Shown here: positions 9,086 to 18,727 of the stretch, one piece after another | Layout: the number at the start of each line of letters is the position of its first letter | How positions within the stretch are numbered: position 1 is the first letter of the stretch | Source: an uncultured Bacilli bacterium | GTDB taxonomy: Bacteria > Bacillota_I > Bacilli_A > RFN20 > CAG-449 | DNA: 64,000 nucleotides | Assembly: GCA_947591215.1 (NCBI GenBank) | Contig: CANQCZ010000003.1 | Span: 1-64,000 of the forward strand | Direction: 5' to 3' | Translations under genes and position numbers: made by a program | The notes under the pieces: model-generated | Told to the model about the DNA's origin: nothing | What the model saw: the letters and a program-made list of their open reading frames with translations, nothing else | Database searches by the model: none

Positions 9086-12000
9086 TTAAGTTTCATCGCT
9101 TTTTTTAATTTGCCTTTATCGTCAAAAATAATTTTATCGACGATATACATCGCAACAGTCAACACCATTCCAATTAATACAACTTTTAATCCGGTTGCAA
9201 GTCCCGGTGTTTGATATGATAGTTCGTAAGTAAATTCACCTTCATCAGCGACGAATCCAACAAATCCACCTTGTGCTTTATAAATTTTCACTTCTTCTGT
9301 ATTTCCTTTTGCGTCTTTTTTATTTAACGACCACCCTGAATCATATGGGATGGTCAAAACCACAAAACGTAAATCACTGTAATCGGTCATAAATGAGAAC
9401 CAATCTTGTCCGAATTTTACATCTTTCAAAGCATAAGGTTTTAACTTATCAATACGCGCTTTATAATCATCATAATATTCATATTGTACTTCCGGAAATA
9501 CCAAAGTCTGTTTGTCACTCATCGTTTCAAGAACCATAATTCTAATATGGACTACCTCATCGTTAACGTAAAAACCTCTTTGATATTTGCGATCGCTTTC
9601 TTTGTTGCCATACCCGTGTGTCATATGTCGATCAGAGGTCAAAAGCACTTCGTTGCCTTCCTCATCTTCACCATATAAAAGAATATTAAGATTTTCACCC
9701 ATTCTTGCTCTTACGCTTACAAAACATCCTCCGCGTTCTTTCGCTTCCGAACAGACATTCATTTGATTAAATCTTATGTCAACTCTTGAATTCCACGTTA
9801 GAGCTCTTGTCGCTTCGGTAGTGAAAGAAACCGGAGCTTCATATTCATCATCTCGACCACCATGAGTACTGCCCGTCCAAATAGCTTTTTGAACTTGAAC
9901 AGTTTCTTGCGCTGCATTTAAAGTTCGCGGATAATTCATATGTTGATTATAGACAAAAGACGGATATTGCTTTAGGATTTCCGTTGCGTCTTCTTCAGAA
10001 ACAATAGCTCCGCTTAAATAAAATAGTTCGTTGACGTTTGTGTAATCGTATCCTCTGTTTAAATTGATTTTATCAATAAGATTATCGAAAGCAAAACCTA
10101 ATTCCATATAATTGTCGTTGCGGTAAACGCGATGATTATCTGTCTCTTTGTATAAAGAAAAGCCATATGGAACATTGGTATCTCCTCGAGAAAGGATATA
10201 ATACTTTACATTTAAAAACTCATCTAAATTAGCGCGTTTTTCGTGAATTCCCATCGACCATGAACCTTGATATGCAATCCGTGACCAATCGATAAATTCC
10301 TGCAATTCATAATTATAGACAGAGTGAAATGTCCCTAAACCGCGTGATCCTAACATCATCGCTAAGTTGTTCGCATTTCTAGAAGCCGAAGTTGTAAATA
10401 TTCGATAATAACTGTCGTCTTCATCTTGAATTTCGCTTACTAAACGTGTCTCTTCATCGACATTAGCGATTCCACCATATAAATTTTGATAGCTCGACGT
10501 GCCTTGAATATTTACAACCGTATTTCCGACCACTACTGCTTCTAAAATTACCAAATACAGAATATTTTCGTAGAATTTTGTTCGTCGTAAATCGCGTCTA
10601 ATAAAGTAATAACTGACAACCACCATTCCGATTTCAAAATATGCTAAATAAATACGGTTATCAGTCGCAGCGACCGTTCCTGAATTAGGAACACCAATTA
10701 ATGTCTGAGTGTAATTTATAAGCCATATTTGAATAATGATCGTCAATACAAAACCGATATCGAAGAAAATCTTGTTTATCTGTTTTCGTCTATCGATGTT
10801 TATTGCAATAAATATCGCCGTAACTGCCACAACAAAAATATGCCATCTGCCATACGCAACTCCGGTAAAGCCGCTAAAGCAATAATAGGCAAACGGAGTA
10901 AAAAGCAAAAGAATTATAAATAATACCCCGAAAATCTGCCCAAATTTTTTTCTCTTTACCAAATCAAATACCGATGGGAAAAAGAAGAGAACCAAAGGTG
11001 CATATAAATACAATGAAGAAAGCGTATTATCATAATAATTATTCTTAAACAACAATCCGTCATAATTAGCCGCAGGGCCAAAGAAGAATGTTGTAAGCGG
11101 ATATAAAAGATATTTTAATCTTTTTCCTTCATCATCCCACACGAATAACACATCGGAAAATCCATGTAAAGCTTCGTTAAAATCACCCTCACCTTTTAAC
11201 GCCGCTTTAATCATATCAAAGCTTTCGACTAATCGCGGCAAATATGTTGCGTTTGTTACTCTGCTTGAAGACAATACCGACGAAAAAGCCGGAATAATCA
11301 CAAACGAAGCTAACATTAAACCAAAAGCAAAACCGCAAAAACCTTTTATAAATACTTCAAGTCCTTCTTTAAAACTATATTTTTTGATAAATTGGAAATA
11401 TCTAAATCCGGCGTATAAAACTCCTAAAAAGCAAAAGCTTACTAAAAAGAAGTAGTTTGTGATTCCGATTAAGAAAACTCCAAATACCAAATAAAACGGA
11501 TTTTTATCACGCAACACCCGTTCAATGCCATACAGCAAAACAGGCATTAAAACGTTCACTTCCAAAAAGTGATTGAACCATAAATAATGCAAATTCCATC
11601 CGTTAAAAGCATAAGCCAAAGCGACGATTTTAATTGTTCCGGATTTTAATTCGAACAATTCTAACAGTTTCATCATCGCTAAACCCGCCAGAACCATCTT
11701 TGTAATCATCATGAAAGCTTGAGCTTGCGGAATTAAATTTCTCGGAAATAAAAGAATCGGCAAGAAAAACGGATTTAACAAATAATAGAAAGTATTCGCT
11801 CCGATGTTGTTGGCACCTAAAAATGCGGATTCGTCCCAAAGCGGAAAATGTCCGGTTTTTAAAGCCGTCCAAATATCATCGTAACCATTAAAATAAAATG
11901 GAATTTCTTGAAGAACAAAGTCACCGGACATTGGAATTGTCATATTATTCCGAAATAACGTAATTCCAAATATTAATAATCCGACAAGATATAATAAACC

Positions 12001-12105
12001 TGCAAATCTTACATAGCGATTCTTAAAAGCACGGCTGAAAAATCTTATCATCCCTAAAAGAAATTTTTTTAAATAATCTTGAATGCGAATTTTAAAGGTT
12101 TCCAT
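9082..12105 (-). CDS. YfhO family multi-pass membrane protein (putative GT-C-like glycosyltransferase)
   Basis: Long multi-TM N-terminal region with MSGDFVLQEIPFYFNGYDDIWTALKTGHFPLWDESAFLGANNIGANTFYYLLNPF; C-terminal extracellular domain plus final TM. Confidence 0.8.
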   Translation of the reverse strand: METFKIRIQDYLKKFLLGMIRFFSRAFKNRYVRFAGLLYLVGLLIFGITLFRNNMTIPMSGDFVLQEIPFYFNGYDDIWTALKTGHFPLWDESAFLGANNIGANTFYYLLNPFFLPILLFPRNLIPQAQAFMMITKMVLAGLAMMKLLELFELKSGTIKIVALAYAFNGWNLHYLWFNHFLEVNVLMPVLLYGIERVLRDKNPFYLVFGVFLIGITNYFFLVSFCFLGVLYAGFRYFQFIKKYSFKEGLEVFIKGFCGFAFGLMLASFVIIPAFSSVLSSSRVTNATYLPRLVESFDMIKAALKGEGDFNEALHGFSDVLFVWDDEGKRLKYLLYPLTTFFFGPAANYDGLLFKNNYYDNTLSSLYLYAPLVLFFFPSVFDLVKRKKFGQIFGVLFIILLLFTPFAYYCFSGFTGVAYGRWHIFVVAVTAIFIAINIDRRKQINKIFFDIGFVLTIIIQIWLINYTQTLIGVPNSGTVAATDNRIYLAYFEIGMVVVSYYFIRRDLRRTKFYENILYLVILEAVVVGNTVVNIQGTSSYQNLYGGIANVDEETRLVSEIQDEDDSYYRIFTTSASRNANNLAMMLGSRGLGTFHSVYNYELQEFIDWSRIAYQGSWSMGIHEKRANLDEFLNVKYYILSRGDTNVPYGFSLYKETDNHRVYRNDNYMELGFAFDNLIDKINLNRGYDYTNVNELFYLSGAIVSEEDATEILKQYPSFVYNQHMNYPRTLNAAQETVQVQKAIWTGSTHGGRDDEYEAPVSFTTEATRALTWNSRVDIRFNQMNVCSEAKERGGCFVSVRARMGENLNILLYGEDEEGNEVLLTSDRHMTHGYGNKESDRKYQRGFYVNDEVVHIRIMVLETMSDKQTLVFPEVQYEYYDDYKARIDKLKPYALKDVKFGQDWFSFMTDYSDLRFVVLTIPYDSGWSLNKKDAKGNTEEVKIYKAQGGFVGFVADEGEFTYELSYQTPGLATGLKVVLIGMVLTVAMYIVDKIIFDDKGKLKKAMKLN

Positions 12106-12117
12106 AAGTGCTCCTTT

Positions 12118-12600
12118 CTATTTATGATATCCTTCATTGTTATTGATTTTAAAGGATCGGTAGATTTGTTCTAAAATGATAACTCTTGTCATCTGATGAG
12201 TAAATGTCATTTTGGAAAGTGATAACAATTGTGCCGCTCTTTTTCTGATTTTATCTCCCAGTCCATACGAACCACCGATTATAAAAACAATTTGACGTTG
12301 ACCGCTATCGATAAGTTGCTGCATGTTTTTGGCAAATTCTTCTGAACTTACTTGATGCCCCCATAAATCTAAAGCTATCACATAATCGCTATCCTTGACT
12401 CTTTTTAATAAAAATTTTGCTTCCTCATCATTCGCCTTGATGATTTCGCTTTGAGTCAAATGTGAAGAAATTTTATATTCTTCAACTTCTTCGATTTTTA
12501 CTTCCGCAAAACGAGATAGTCTTTTTAAAAGTTCATTAATCGCCTCTAAATGAAATCTTTCCTTGATCTTTCCTACAGCAAGTACTTTTATTTTAATCAT
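12118..12600 (-). CDS. rlmH: 23S rRNA (pseudouridine1915-N3)-methyltransferase
   Basis: MIKIKVLAVGKIKE, FIIGGSYGLGDKIRKRA, LEQIYRSFKINNNEGYHK. Confidence 0.95.
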   Translation of the reverse strand: MIKIKVLAVGKIKERFHLEAINELLKRLSRFAEVKIEEVEEYKISSHLTQSEIIKANDEEAKFLLKRVKDSDYVIALDLWGHQVSSEEFAKNMQQLIDSGQRQIVFIIGGSYGLGDKIRKRAAQLLSLSKMTFTHQMTRVIILEQIYRSFKINNNEGYHK

Positions 12601-13361
12601 TTTAAGGATACCTCAACAAAACTTCCTCCGGAAACTGTATCGTGTTGTGAGGCACAGCGAATCGAAATGTTATCAAGCGATATTCCTGACTCTTTAGCAA
12701 TTCGAGCAAATGTTTCTAACGCCACATCCGGAGAATTGGCTTCTTCCGATAAATGCGCCAAAACAATCTCTTTGGTTTTTTCGCCTAAAGCTCTAGTTAA
12801 ATAAAGTGCTGAATCTTCGTTTGATAAATGTCCATAATCGCCGAGTATTCGCTGTTTTAATCGTTGCGGACGATCGGTTTTCAAAAGCATTTTCACATTG
12901 TGATTGGATTCAAAAATGTAATAGTCCGCATTTTTTATAAGCGGTAAAACTTTTTGATATAAATAACCGGTATCGGTAATATACACGAGTTTTTCTTCGC
13001 CGTATTCAATAATGAAACCGATAGAACCTTCAACGTCATGAGAAGTCGGAATAACCGTAATTCTAAAATCATTAATTTTATAAGTGCTGTACGGAATTAA
13101 TTCATGATCTTTTAAAACTTCACATGTCGCGGAGTTAGCATATACTTTTTCTTTATCAAAATATCTTAACCCCGACAAGTGATCGATGTGTTTATGGGTA
13201 AATAGTACATATTCGATTTTTTCAAACGGGACCCCGGTTTCAGCCAATTTTTCAACAAGTTTTTTTTTGGCAATACCCATGTCAATTAAAAGATAATGAT
13301 TGTCGGCGATTAAAAGTGTACAATTGCCTTTCGAGCCAGAATTAAAAATATAATAACGCAT
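12597..13361 (-). CDS. walJ: MBL-fold metallohydrolase (WalJ/YycJ family)
   Basis: SGSKGNCTLLIADNHYLLIDMGIAKK, FTHKHIDHLSGL; adjacent to rlmH. Confidence 0.85.
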   Translation of the reverse strand: MRYYIFNSGSKGNCTLLIADNHYLLIDMGIAKKKLVEKLAETGVPFEKIEYVLFTHKHIDHLSGLRYFDKEKVYANSATCEVLKDHELIPYSTYKINDFRITVIPTSHDVEGSIGFIIEYGEEKLVYITDTGYLYQKVLPLIKNADYYIFESNHNVKMLLKTDRPQRLKQRILGDYGHLSNEDSALYLTRALGEKTKEIVLAHLSEEANSPDVALETFARIAKESGISLDNISIRCASQHDTVSGGSFVEVSLK

Positions 13362-13363
13362 AA

Positions 13364-14761
13364 TTAACCTTCTTGTTGAACTTCACTGGTTTCTTGTTCG
13401 ATAAAACGCCCGATGTTCATTAAAAACACCATATTTGCAATGCCTGTTTGCCCATTACGATTTTTAGCGACAATAATTTGGGTCTCTTCTGCGTTTCCCA
13501 TCGGATTTTCATCCTCTTTTTCATCTTTAACCACAGTCTCTTCTTTTTCGGCGTTCTGCATTTGATAATTTTTACGATAAATAAAAAGTACTTGATCGGC
13601 ATCTTGTTCAATAGAACCCGAATCCCGTAAATCAGAAAGAATCGGTGTTTTATTGGGTCTTCTCTCTGATGCTCTCGATAACTGACATAAGCATATAATC
13701 GGTAAATTCAACTCCCGAGCGAGAGCTTTTAGTTGTCGTGAAATTTCCCCAACTTCAACTTGATGGTTGTCAAGATTGGTATTATTAGTTCTAATAAGTC
13801 CCAAATAGTCAATAACGATCAAGCCCAAATCTGGATATTGGGCTTTTAATTTTTGTGCTTTTGTTCTAATATCGGTGATTTTCGCGGCTGAAGTATCATC
13901 AATCATCAATTTTGTCCGTTTTAAAAGTTCCGTCGCTTCATTGATTGCTAACCAATCATCGGAATTTAAATTATTTGTCGACAATTTGGTCGAAGTAATA
14001 TAAGAACGATTAGCCAAAAGGCGCATCATTATCGACTCAGCTGACATTTCTAATGAGAAAAAAGCCACGCGTGCATTATTGCTAGTTGCCGCATTATAAG
14101 CTAAATTAATCGCTAAAGCCGTCTTACCAACTGAAGGTCGCGCCGCTAAAATGATAAGATTTCCTTTTTGCAAACCTTGCATCAATCTATTAAGTTGCCG
14201 ATAACCGGTATCTAATCCGCTTAAAGTTAAATCTTTCTTTCCTTTTTGGATTTTTAAGCTTTCGGTAATTTTATCGACAATCTCTTTTGATGATTTAAAT
14301 GTTCCAACTCTTCTAGTTTTGGTAATATCGAGAATTTTTTGCTCGCTTTCTGCGACAAAAGTCGGAACATCGGTAATTTTATTTTCTTTAAAATCCTTTT
14401 CGATTAAATTCATCTCATTAAGTAATCTTCGCACAAGAGCTAAATCTTTAATAATATGAAGATGATTTAACGCATTTTTTTCACCAATGTAATTTTCACG
14501 CAATTCAACGATGTATTCTAAGCCTCCAATCTCGCTGAATACTTTCATATTTGTCAACAATTCTTCAGTCAAAGAAGCATTATCTAAAGTAATACCTTTG
14601 TCCGTTATAGTTCTTATGGCTTCGAATATTTGACGATTTTTGCGTACATAAAAATCTTCGCTATCTAATTGAGACAAAGCTTCTGCACGACAAGAATCAT
14701 TTTCGAGCATAGAACCTAATACGGCTTTTTCAGCATTTTCATTAAAAGCTTGATACTCCAT
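13364..14761 (-). CDS. dnaB: Replicative DNA helicase
   Basis: ENAEKAVLGSMLENDSC, LIILAARPSVGKTALAINLAYN, IVIDYLGLI, SDLRDSGSIEQDADQVLFIYR. ATG at 14761 (MEYQAFNENAEK) preferred. Confidence 0.95.
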   Translation of the reverse strand: MEYQAFNENAEKAVLGSMLENDSCRAEALSQLDSEDFYVRKNRQIFEAIRTITDKGITLDNASLTEELLTNMKVFSEIGGLEYIVELRENYIGEKNALNHLHIIKDLALVRRLLNEMNLIEKDFKENKITDVPTFVAESEQKILDITKTRRVGTFKSSKEIVDKITESLKIQKGKKDLTLSGLDTGYRQLNRLMQGLQKGNLIILAARPSVGKTALAINLAYNAATSNNARVAFFSLEMSAESIMMRLLANRSYITSTKLSTNNLNSDDWLAINEATELLKRTKLMIDDTSAAKITDIRTKAQKLKAQYPDLGLIVIDYLGLIRTNNTNLDNHQVEVGEISRQLKALARELNLPIICLCQLSRASERRPNKTPILSDLRDSGSIEQDADQVLFIYRKNYQMQNAEKEETVVKDEKEDENPMGNAEETQIIVAKNRNGQTGIANMVFLMNIGRFIEQETSEVQQEG

Positions 14762-14768
14762 AAAACAC

Positions 14769-15218
14769 CTACTTTTTTTCTGTAACGTGAACTCGTATTG
14801 TTGCAATTACATCTTTAAACAATTCCACTTTTAAATTTGTATATCCAAAAGCATTGACAGCAATTTTGTCAACAAATTTTCTTTTATCGATAATAATGCC
14901 GTATTTGTTTTTTAATTCTAATTCAATTTGTTTAGGCGATATCGTTCCCATCATTCTACCGTCTTTTGAAGCTGAAGCATTGAACTCAAGCACGATGTCT
15001 TTTAATTTTTCGGCCTCCTCTTGAGCGCGAAGTTTTTTTAATTCCAATGCTTTTTGTTCTTCAAGAATTTGACGATCTCTTACTTCTAAGCCAGTTTTTG
15101 TCGACAATACTGCTAAATGTTTGGGAATCAAATAGTTAGAACCATATCCAGCCGATACTTCCACTACTTGATTTTTCTTTCCGACTCCTTTTACATCCGC
15201 TAATAAGATTACTTTCAT
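14769..15218 (-). CDS. rplI: 50S ribosomal protein L9
   Basis: MKVILLADVKGVGKKNQVVEVSAGYGSNYLIPKHLA. Confidence 0.97.
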   Translation of the reverse strand: MKVILLADVKGVGKKNQVVEVSAGYGSNYLIPKHLAVLSTKTGLEVRDRQILEEQKALELKKLRAQEEAEKLKDIVLEFNASASKDGRMMGTISPKQIELELKNKYGIIIDKRKFVDKIAVNAFGYTNLKVELFKDVIATIRVHVTEKK

Positions 15219-15230
15219 AGAAACCTCCTT

Positions 15231-17243
15231 TTATTTATGTTGTTCAGTGCGAGCATCATTTAAATACATATCCAAAGTATTTTTAAGTGAATTGCAAACT
15301 TCATTGATGGTCTGGTCGGGAAATTGTGCTGCCGCCGCAGTAAAATGACCGCCACCATTAAGTTTTTCCATCAACATTTGAACATTGATTGTTCCATCAC
15401 TTCGAGCAGAAATCGCAGTTTCTTTAACCGAAGTGTGACCGATAACAAAACAAGCGTTAACTCCTTTAATTTGAATTGCTTCACTTGCGACAACCGCTAA
15501 CATTGCCTTACTGATAATATCATTCTGTTCCGCCATCGCTATAATGACACCATAATGCGGAGTTATTGAATTAGATAAAATTTTGTTTTTTAAAGCATAT
15601 TCTTCATATTCTTCTTTTAAGAAATAATCGGCTTTTGAATTATCTGCACCATAATCTTTTAAAACTAAAGACGCATCGTAAGTGGTTGCCCCTGTTTTCT
15701 GTCGATAGTAATTGGTGTCCAATAAAATTCCTGCCAACATAAATGTAGCCTTCCGTTCATCTAGATCGACATGCTTAGGCGAATATTTAATGATTTCAGT
15801 GACCAATTCTGAAGCCGAAGACGCCGAGGGTTCAATTTGAACAAACACCGGACTATCAACATATTCCTCGCCGCGTCGATGGTGATCGATAATCGCAACA
15901 CGCTCGGCTTTATCTAAAACACTCGAAGCCATGACAATCGAAGGACGATGAACATCTGTAAGAATCAACAAACTATTGTTTCCGATGTGATAGATAGCTT
16001 GTTTAATAGTATACGTCATCTCTTGCATTTCTTCTTTAGTAAACAAATCTTTAAAAGCCTTTTTTGTTTTAGTTTCGACCAATTTTTCATCGTAAACAAT
16101 GTGAACGTCATTTTTAAAAGTCTTTGCGAAAGAATATAATCCTAAAGCACTTCCTATTGCATCCAAGTCAGCGTCTATATGTCCCATAATTACAATATTT
16201 TTTGCCTTTTGAATCAAAGAAGCTAACGAAGAAGATAAGGATCTAGTTTTAACTCTACTTTTATTTGTCTTAGCTTCACTGCTACCACCAATAAAAATAA
16301 AGTTTCCGTCGTAAGGTGAAAGCACCGCTTGATCTCCTCCTCTTGATAACGCGACATCTAGCGCATTTGATGCCATTTCCGATAACTTGACAACATCATC
16401 AAAACCATTGGAAAACCCGATGGACAATGTAACAATAGCGTCAACAAAAGATTGTTTTTTTACTTTGTTCATTATGGAAAAACGATCTTTTATTAATTGT
16501 TCATAAGCCTTTTGATCACAAACTACAAAATAACTGTCGTTTTTGATTTTTTTGATAAGAAGATTAAATTTCCTAGCATAATCAGTAATCATTTGATTGA
16601 TATTAAATATAATATCATTTCCGTCGCGATCGACCGCCATCGATTCAAATTCACTGAAATTATCAATACTAATAATTCCGATAACCGGAGCGTGTTCTTT
16701 AGAATATTGCACAACGGCATTATATTCGGTAATGTCTTTAAAAATAAAAAGATTAGCTTCTTTCAACAATTTAACCTCATAAAGTTTTCCTTCAATTTCG
16801 ACACGAATAGTATGACTCTCGGATAAATTACCGCCATCCAAATCCTTTAAAGCTTTTAATTCTTCGCGCCATTCAAAAATATTAATGTCCATAATTTCTG
16901 ATTCTAAAGCGGCGAATTGATCATTAACCCAAATAATATTGCTGTTTTCGTCAGTCACTATTAATCCGATTTTACCAAATATATAAGCTTCTTGAATATC
17001 CTCACCTACAATATCAAGAGCTCTCAAATCAGTTTTATACTTTGATTTAGAAATGTTTGTAAGCATGCTCCAAAACAAAAGAACATCTATCACTATAAAA
17101 CTAGCCATCACTCCAATAAGTAATTCAAGATGATATTCAAATAAATCTAATGCGATAGCTACATAAACAGCTGAAGCAATTAAGAATTGTAGAAAAAAGA
17201 TAATAAGAACCTTTATCATTTGTCTTTTAATTACTTTCTGCAT
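15231..17243 (-). CDS. gdpP: Cyclic-di-AMP phosphodiesterase (two TM, PAS, degenerate GGDEF, DHH-DHHA1)
   Basis: GHIDADLDAIGSALGLYSF, DHHRRGEEYV, GGGHFTAAAAQFPD; adjacent to rplI. Confidence 0.92.
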   Translation of the reverse strand: MQKVIKRQMIKVLIIFFLQFLIASAVYVAIALDLFEYHLELLIGVMASFIVIDVLLFWSMLTNISKSKYKTDLRALDIVGEDIQEAYIFGKIGLIVTDENSNIIWVNDQFAALESEIMDINIFEWREELKALKDLDGGNLSESHTIRVEIEGKLYEVKLLKEANLFIFKDITEYNAVVQYSKEHAPVIGIISIDNFSEFESMAVDRDGNDIIFNINQMITDYARKFNLLIKKIKNDSYFVVCDQKAYEQLIKDRFSIMNKVKKQSFVDAIVTLSIGFSNGFDDVVKLSEMASNALDVALSRGGDQAVLSPYDGNFIFIGGSSEAKTNKSRVKTRSLSSSLASLIQKAKNIVIMGHIDADLDAIGSALGLYSFAKTFKNDVHIVYDEKLVETKTKKAFKDLFTKEEMQEMTYTIKQAIYHIGNNSLLILTDVHRPSIVMASSVLDKAERVAIIDHHRRGEEYVDSPVFVQIEPSASSASELVTEIIKYSPKHVDLDERKATFMLAGILLDTNYYRQKTGATTYDASLVLKDYGADNSKADYFLKEEYEEYALKNKILSNSITPHYGVIIAMAEQNDIISKAMLAVVASEAIQIKGVNACFVIGHTSVKETAISARSDGTINVQMLMEKLNGGGHFTAAAAQFPDQTINEVCNSLKNTLDMYLNDARTEQHK

Positions 17244-17255
17244 AATTTCACCTCA

Positions 17256-17282
17256 TTCTTAATTATTATACATAATTAAGAA
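17256..17282. promoter_or_regulatory. Perfect inverted repeat TTCTTAATTA-N7-TAATTAAGAA over a candidate gdpP -10 region
   Basis: 10-bp arms 17256-17265 and 17273-17282. On the minus strand the centre contains TATAAT, just upstream of gaggtg-aaatt-ATG. Confidence 0.45.
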
Positions 17283-17306
17283 AAATAAATATAGTAATTG
17301 TATCTC

Positions 17307-17359
17307 GTTTCTAAAACACTAATTATTTTAATTTCCGATTGTTTTCGCGTTTTAGAAAC
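17307..17359. repeat. 11-bp inverted repeat GTTTCTAAAAC ... GTTTTAGAAAC, 31-nt spacer
   Basis: Arms 17307-17317 and 17349-17359 are exact reverse complements in the gdpP upstream intergenic region. Confidence 0.6.
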
Positions 17360-17448
17360 AACTTATAATTTAATATTTAAATTTGTATCTCATGTTTACG
17401 TTGTGTTTGTTTATTTTTATTTGTTTATTCGTCTTTAATTTGATATGA

Positions 17449-17485
17449 AAAAGGCTTTGCAATCTTGCAAAGCCTTTAATTTTTA
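17449..17485 (-). terminator. Rho-independent terminator downstream of rpsR
   Basis: Minus-strand AAAGGCTTTGCAAGATTGCAAAGCCTTTTTC. Confidence 0.8.
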
Positions 17486-17517
17486 AAAACCGATGATAAA
17501 ATTACAATTTATTATCA

Positions 17518-17763
17518 TTAATCGATAACAAATGGTAACAAAGCCATAAATCGTGCACGTTTGATAGCAATAGCAATTTCTCTTTGGTGCTTTGCACAAG
17601 TTCCGGTAACACGACGTGGAGAAATTTTGCCGTTTGGAGAAATGAAACGTTTTAACATTTCGACATCTTTATAATCAATAACCGCTACTTTTTCTTTAGG
17701 GTCTTTACCTTTACTGCAGAAATTACAAACCTTTTTTCTAGGTCTCATCTTTTTATAAGCCAT
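17518..17763 (-). CDS. rpsR: 30S ribosomal protein S18
   Basis: [52 protein letters not shown]. Confidence 0.97.
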   Translation of the reverse strand: MAYKKMRPRKKVCNFCSKGKDPKEKVAVIDYKDVEMLKRFISPNGKISPRRVTGTCAKHQREIAIAIKRARFMALLPFVID

Positions 17764-17783
17764 AATACTCCTTTCTCGATCTC

Positions 17784-18239
17784 TTAGAATGGGAGATCGT
17801 CATCAGTTACATCAAATGCATCAACGTTCTTGTCTGCCGGTTCTTCATCGCGGACAGGATCAGCTTGATATCCTTGATCATCATTGCGAAGCCCTGAATC
17901 TTCTCTTCTTGACTCATCAGATCTTCTTTCCAATACTTGAACATTGTCACAGATAACTTCGACAACATTGACTTGTCTATTATCTTTGCTCTCGTAACTA
18001 CGTTGATTTAATCTTCCTTCGACTCCGACAAGAATACCTTTAGAACCAAACTTTGAGATAAATTCCGCACTCTTATTCCATGCGGTACAAGGAATAAAGG
18101 AAGCGGTTCTTTCGCCATTTGGACCTTTGCTACGATTATCAACTGCTATGGTGAAGGAACACACAGTTAAACCGCTTTGAGTTCTTCTTAATTCGGGGTC
18201 TCTTGTAAGACGTCCAACTAAAACTACTTGATTAATCAT
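17784..18239 (-). CDS. ssb: Single-stranded DNA-binding protein
   Basis: [34 protein letters not shown]; acidic tail [12 protein letters not shown]. Confidence 0.97.
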   Translation of the reverse strand: MINQVVLVGRLTRDPELRRTQSGLTVCSFTIAVDNRSKGPNGERTASFIPCTAWNKSAEFISKFGSKGILVGVEGRLNQRSYESKDNRQVNVVEVICDNVQVLERRSDESRREDSGLRNDDQGYQADPVRDEEPADKNVDAFDVTDDDLPF

Positions 18240-18260
18240 TTCGCATCCTCCTTTTTAGGA

Positions 18261-18545
18261 TTATAAAGCGATAATTAAGTGACGTAATACATTAGGATTG
18301 ATCTTCGCTAAGCGATCGAATTCATTGATAACTTTTGAAGAAGAAGCACTAACTTTAACGACCACGTAATATCCTTTTTTCTCTTTTTTAATTTCGTATG
18401 CCAAATCTTTCAATCCCCATTCATTCACATCGTCGACAGTGCTTCCGTCAGCGGAAAGAATTTCATGAAGTTTACCGATTAGCTCGTTGCGAGCGGCATC
18501 TTCAAGATTGGCTTTTAGGATATACATAATCTCGTACTTTTTCAT
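18261..18545 (-). CDS. rpsF: 30S ribosomal protein S6
   Basis: MKKYEIMYILKANLED; rpsF-ssb-rpsR operon order. Confidence 0.95.
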   Translation of the reverse strand: MKKYEIMYILKANLEDAARNELIGKLHEILSADGSTVDDVNEWGLKDLAYEIKKEKKGYYVVVKVSASSSKVINEFDRLAKINPNVLRHLIIAL

Positions 18546-18640
18546 GTGTACACCTCCCTTTGGTCTTCTGGCTGACTTTTAAGTCAGCAGAGAGAAATAG
18601 CATAGACCTTCACTTCTATGCGTATCAATCATACCGAACC
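18546..18640 (-). promoter_or_regulatory. Structured leader of rpsF-ssb-rpsR with two hairpins (candidate ribosomal-protein autoregulatory leader)
   Basis: mRNA strand has GCATAGA-AGTGAAGG-TCTATGC (18600-18621) and GCTGACTT-AA-AAGTCAGC (18571-18588) immediately before the rpsF RBS gggaggtg. Confidence 0.4.
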
Positions 18641-18671
18641 GAGATTAATTTGTAAAGACAAAAGACTCTTT

Positions 18672-18712
18672 ATCCAAAAATACCCCTATTTATCAATAGG
18701 GGTTTTTGGCAT
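18672..18712 (-). terminator. Rho-independent terminator downstream of the ClpC-like gene
   Basis: + strand caaaaatacccctatttatcaataggggtttttgg; GC stem flanked by A/T tracts. Confidence 0.75.
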
Positions 18713-18727
18713 TTATGATAAATTACA

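Noticed and set aside
13420-13611. Small ORFs inside dnaB on both strands
   Set aside because: Overlap the conserved helicase core; no independent support.
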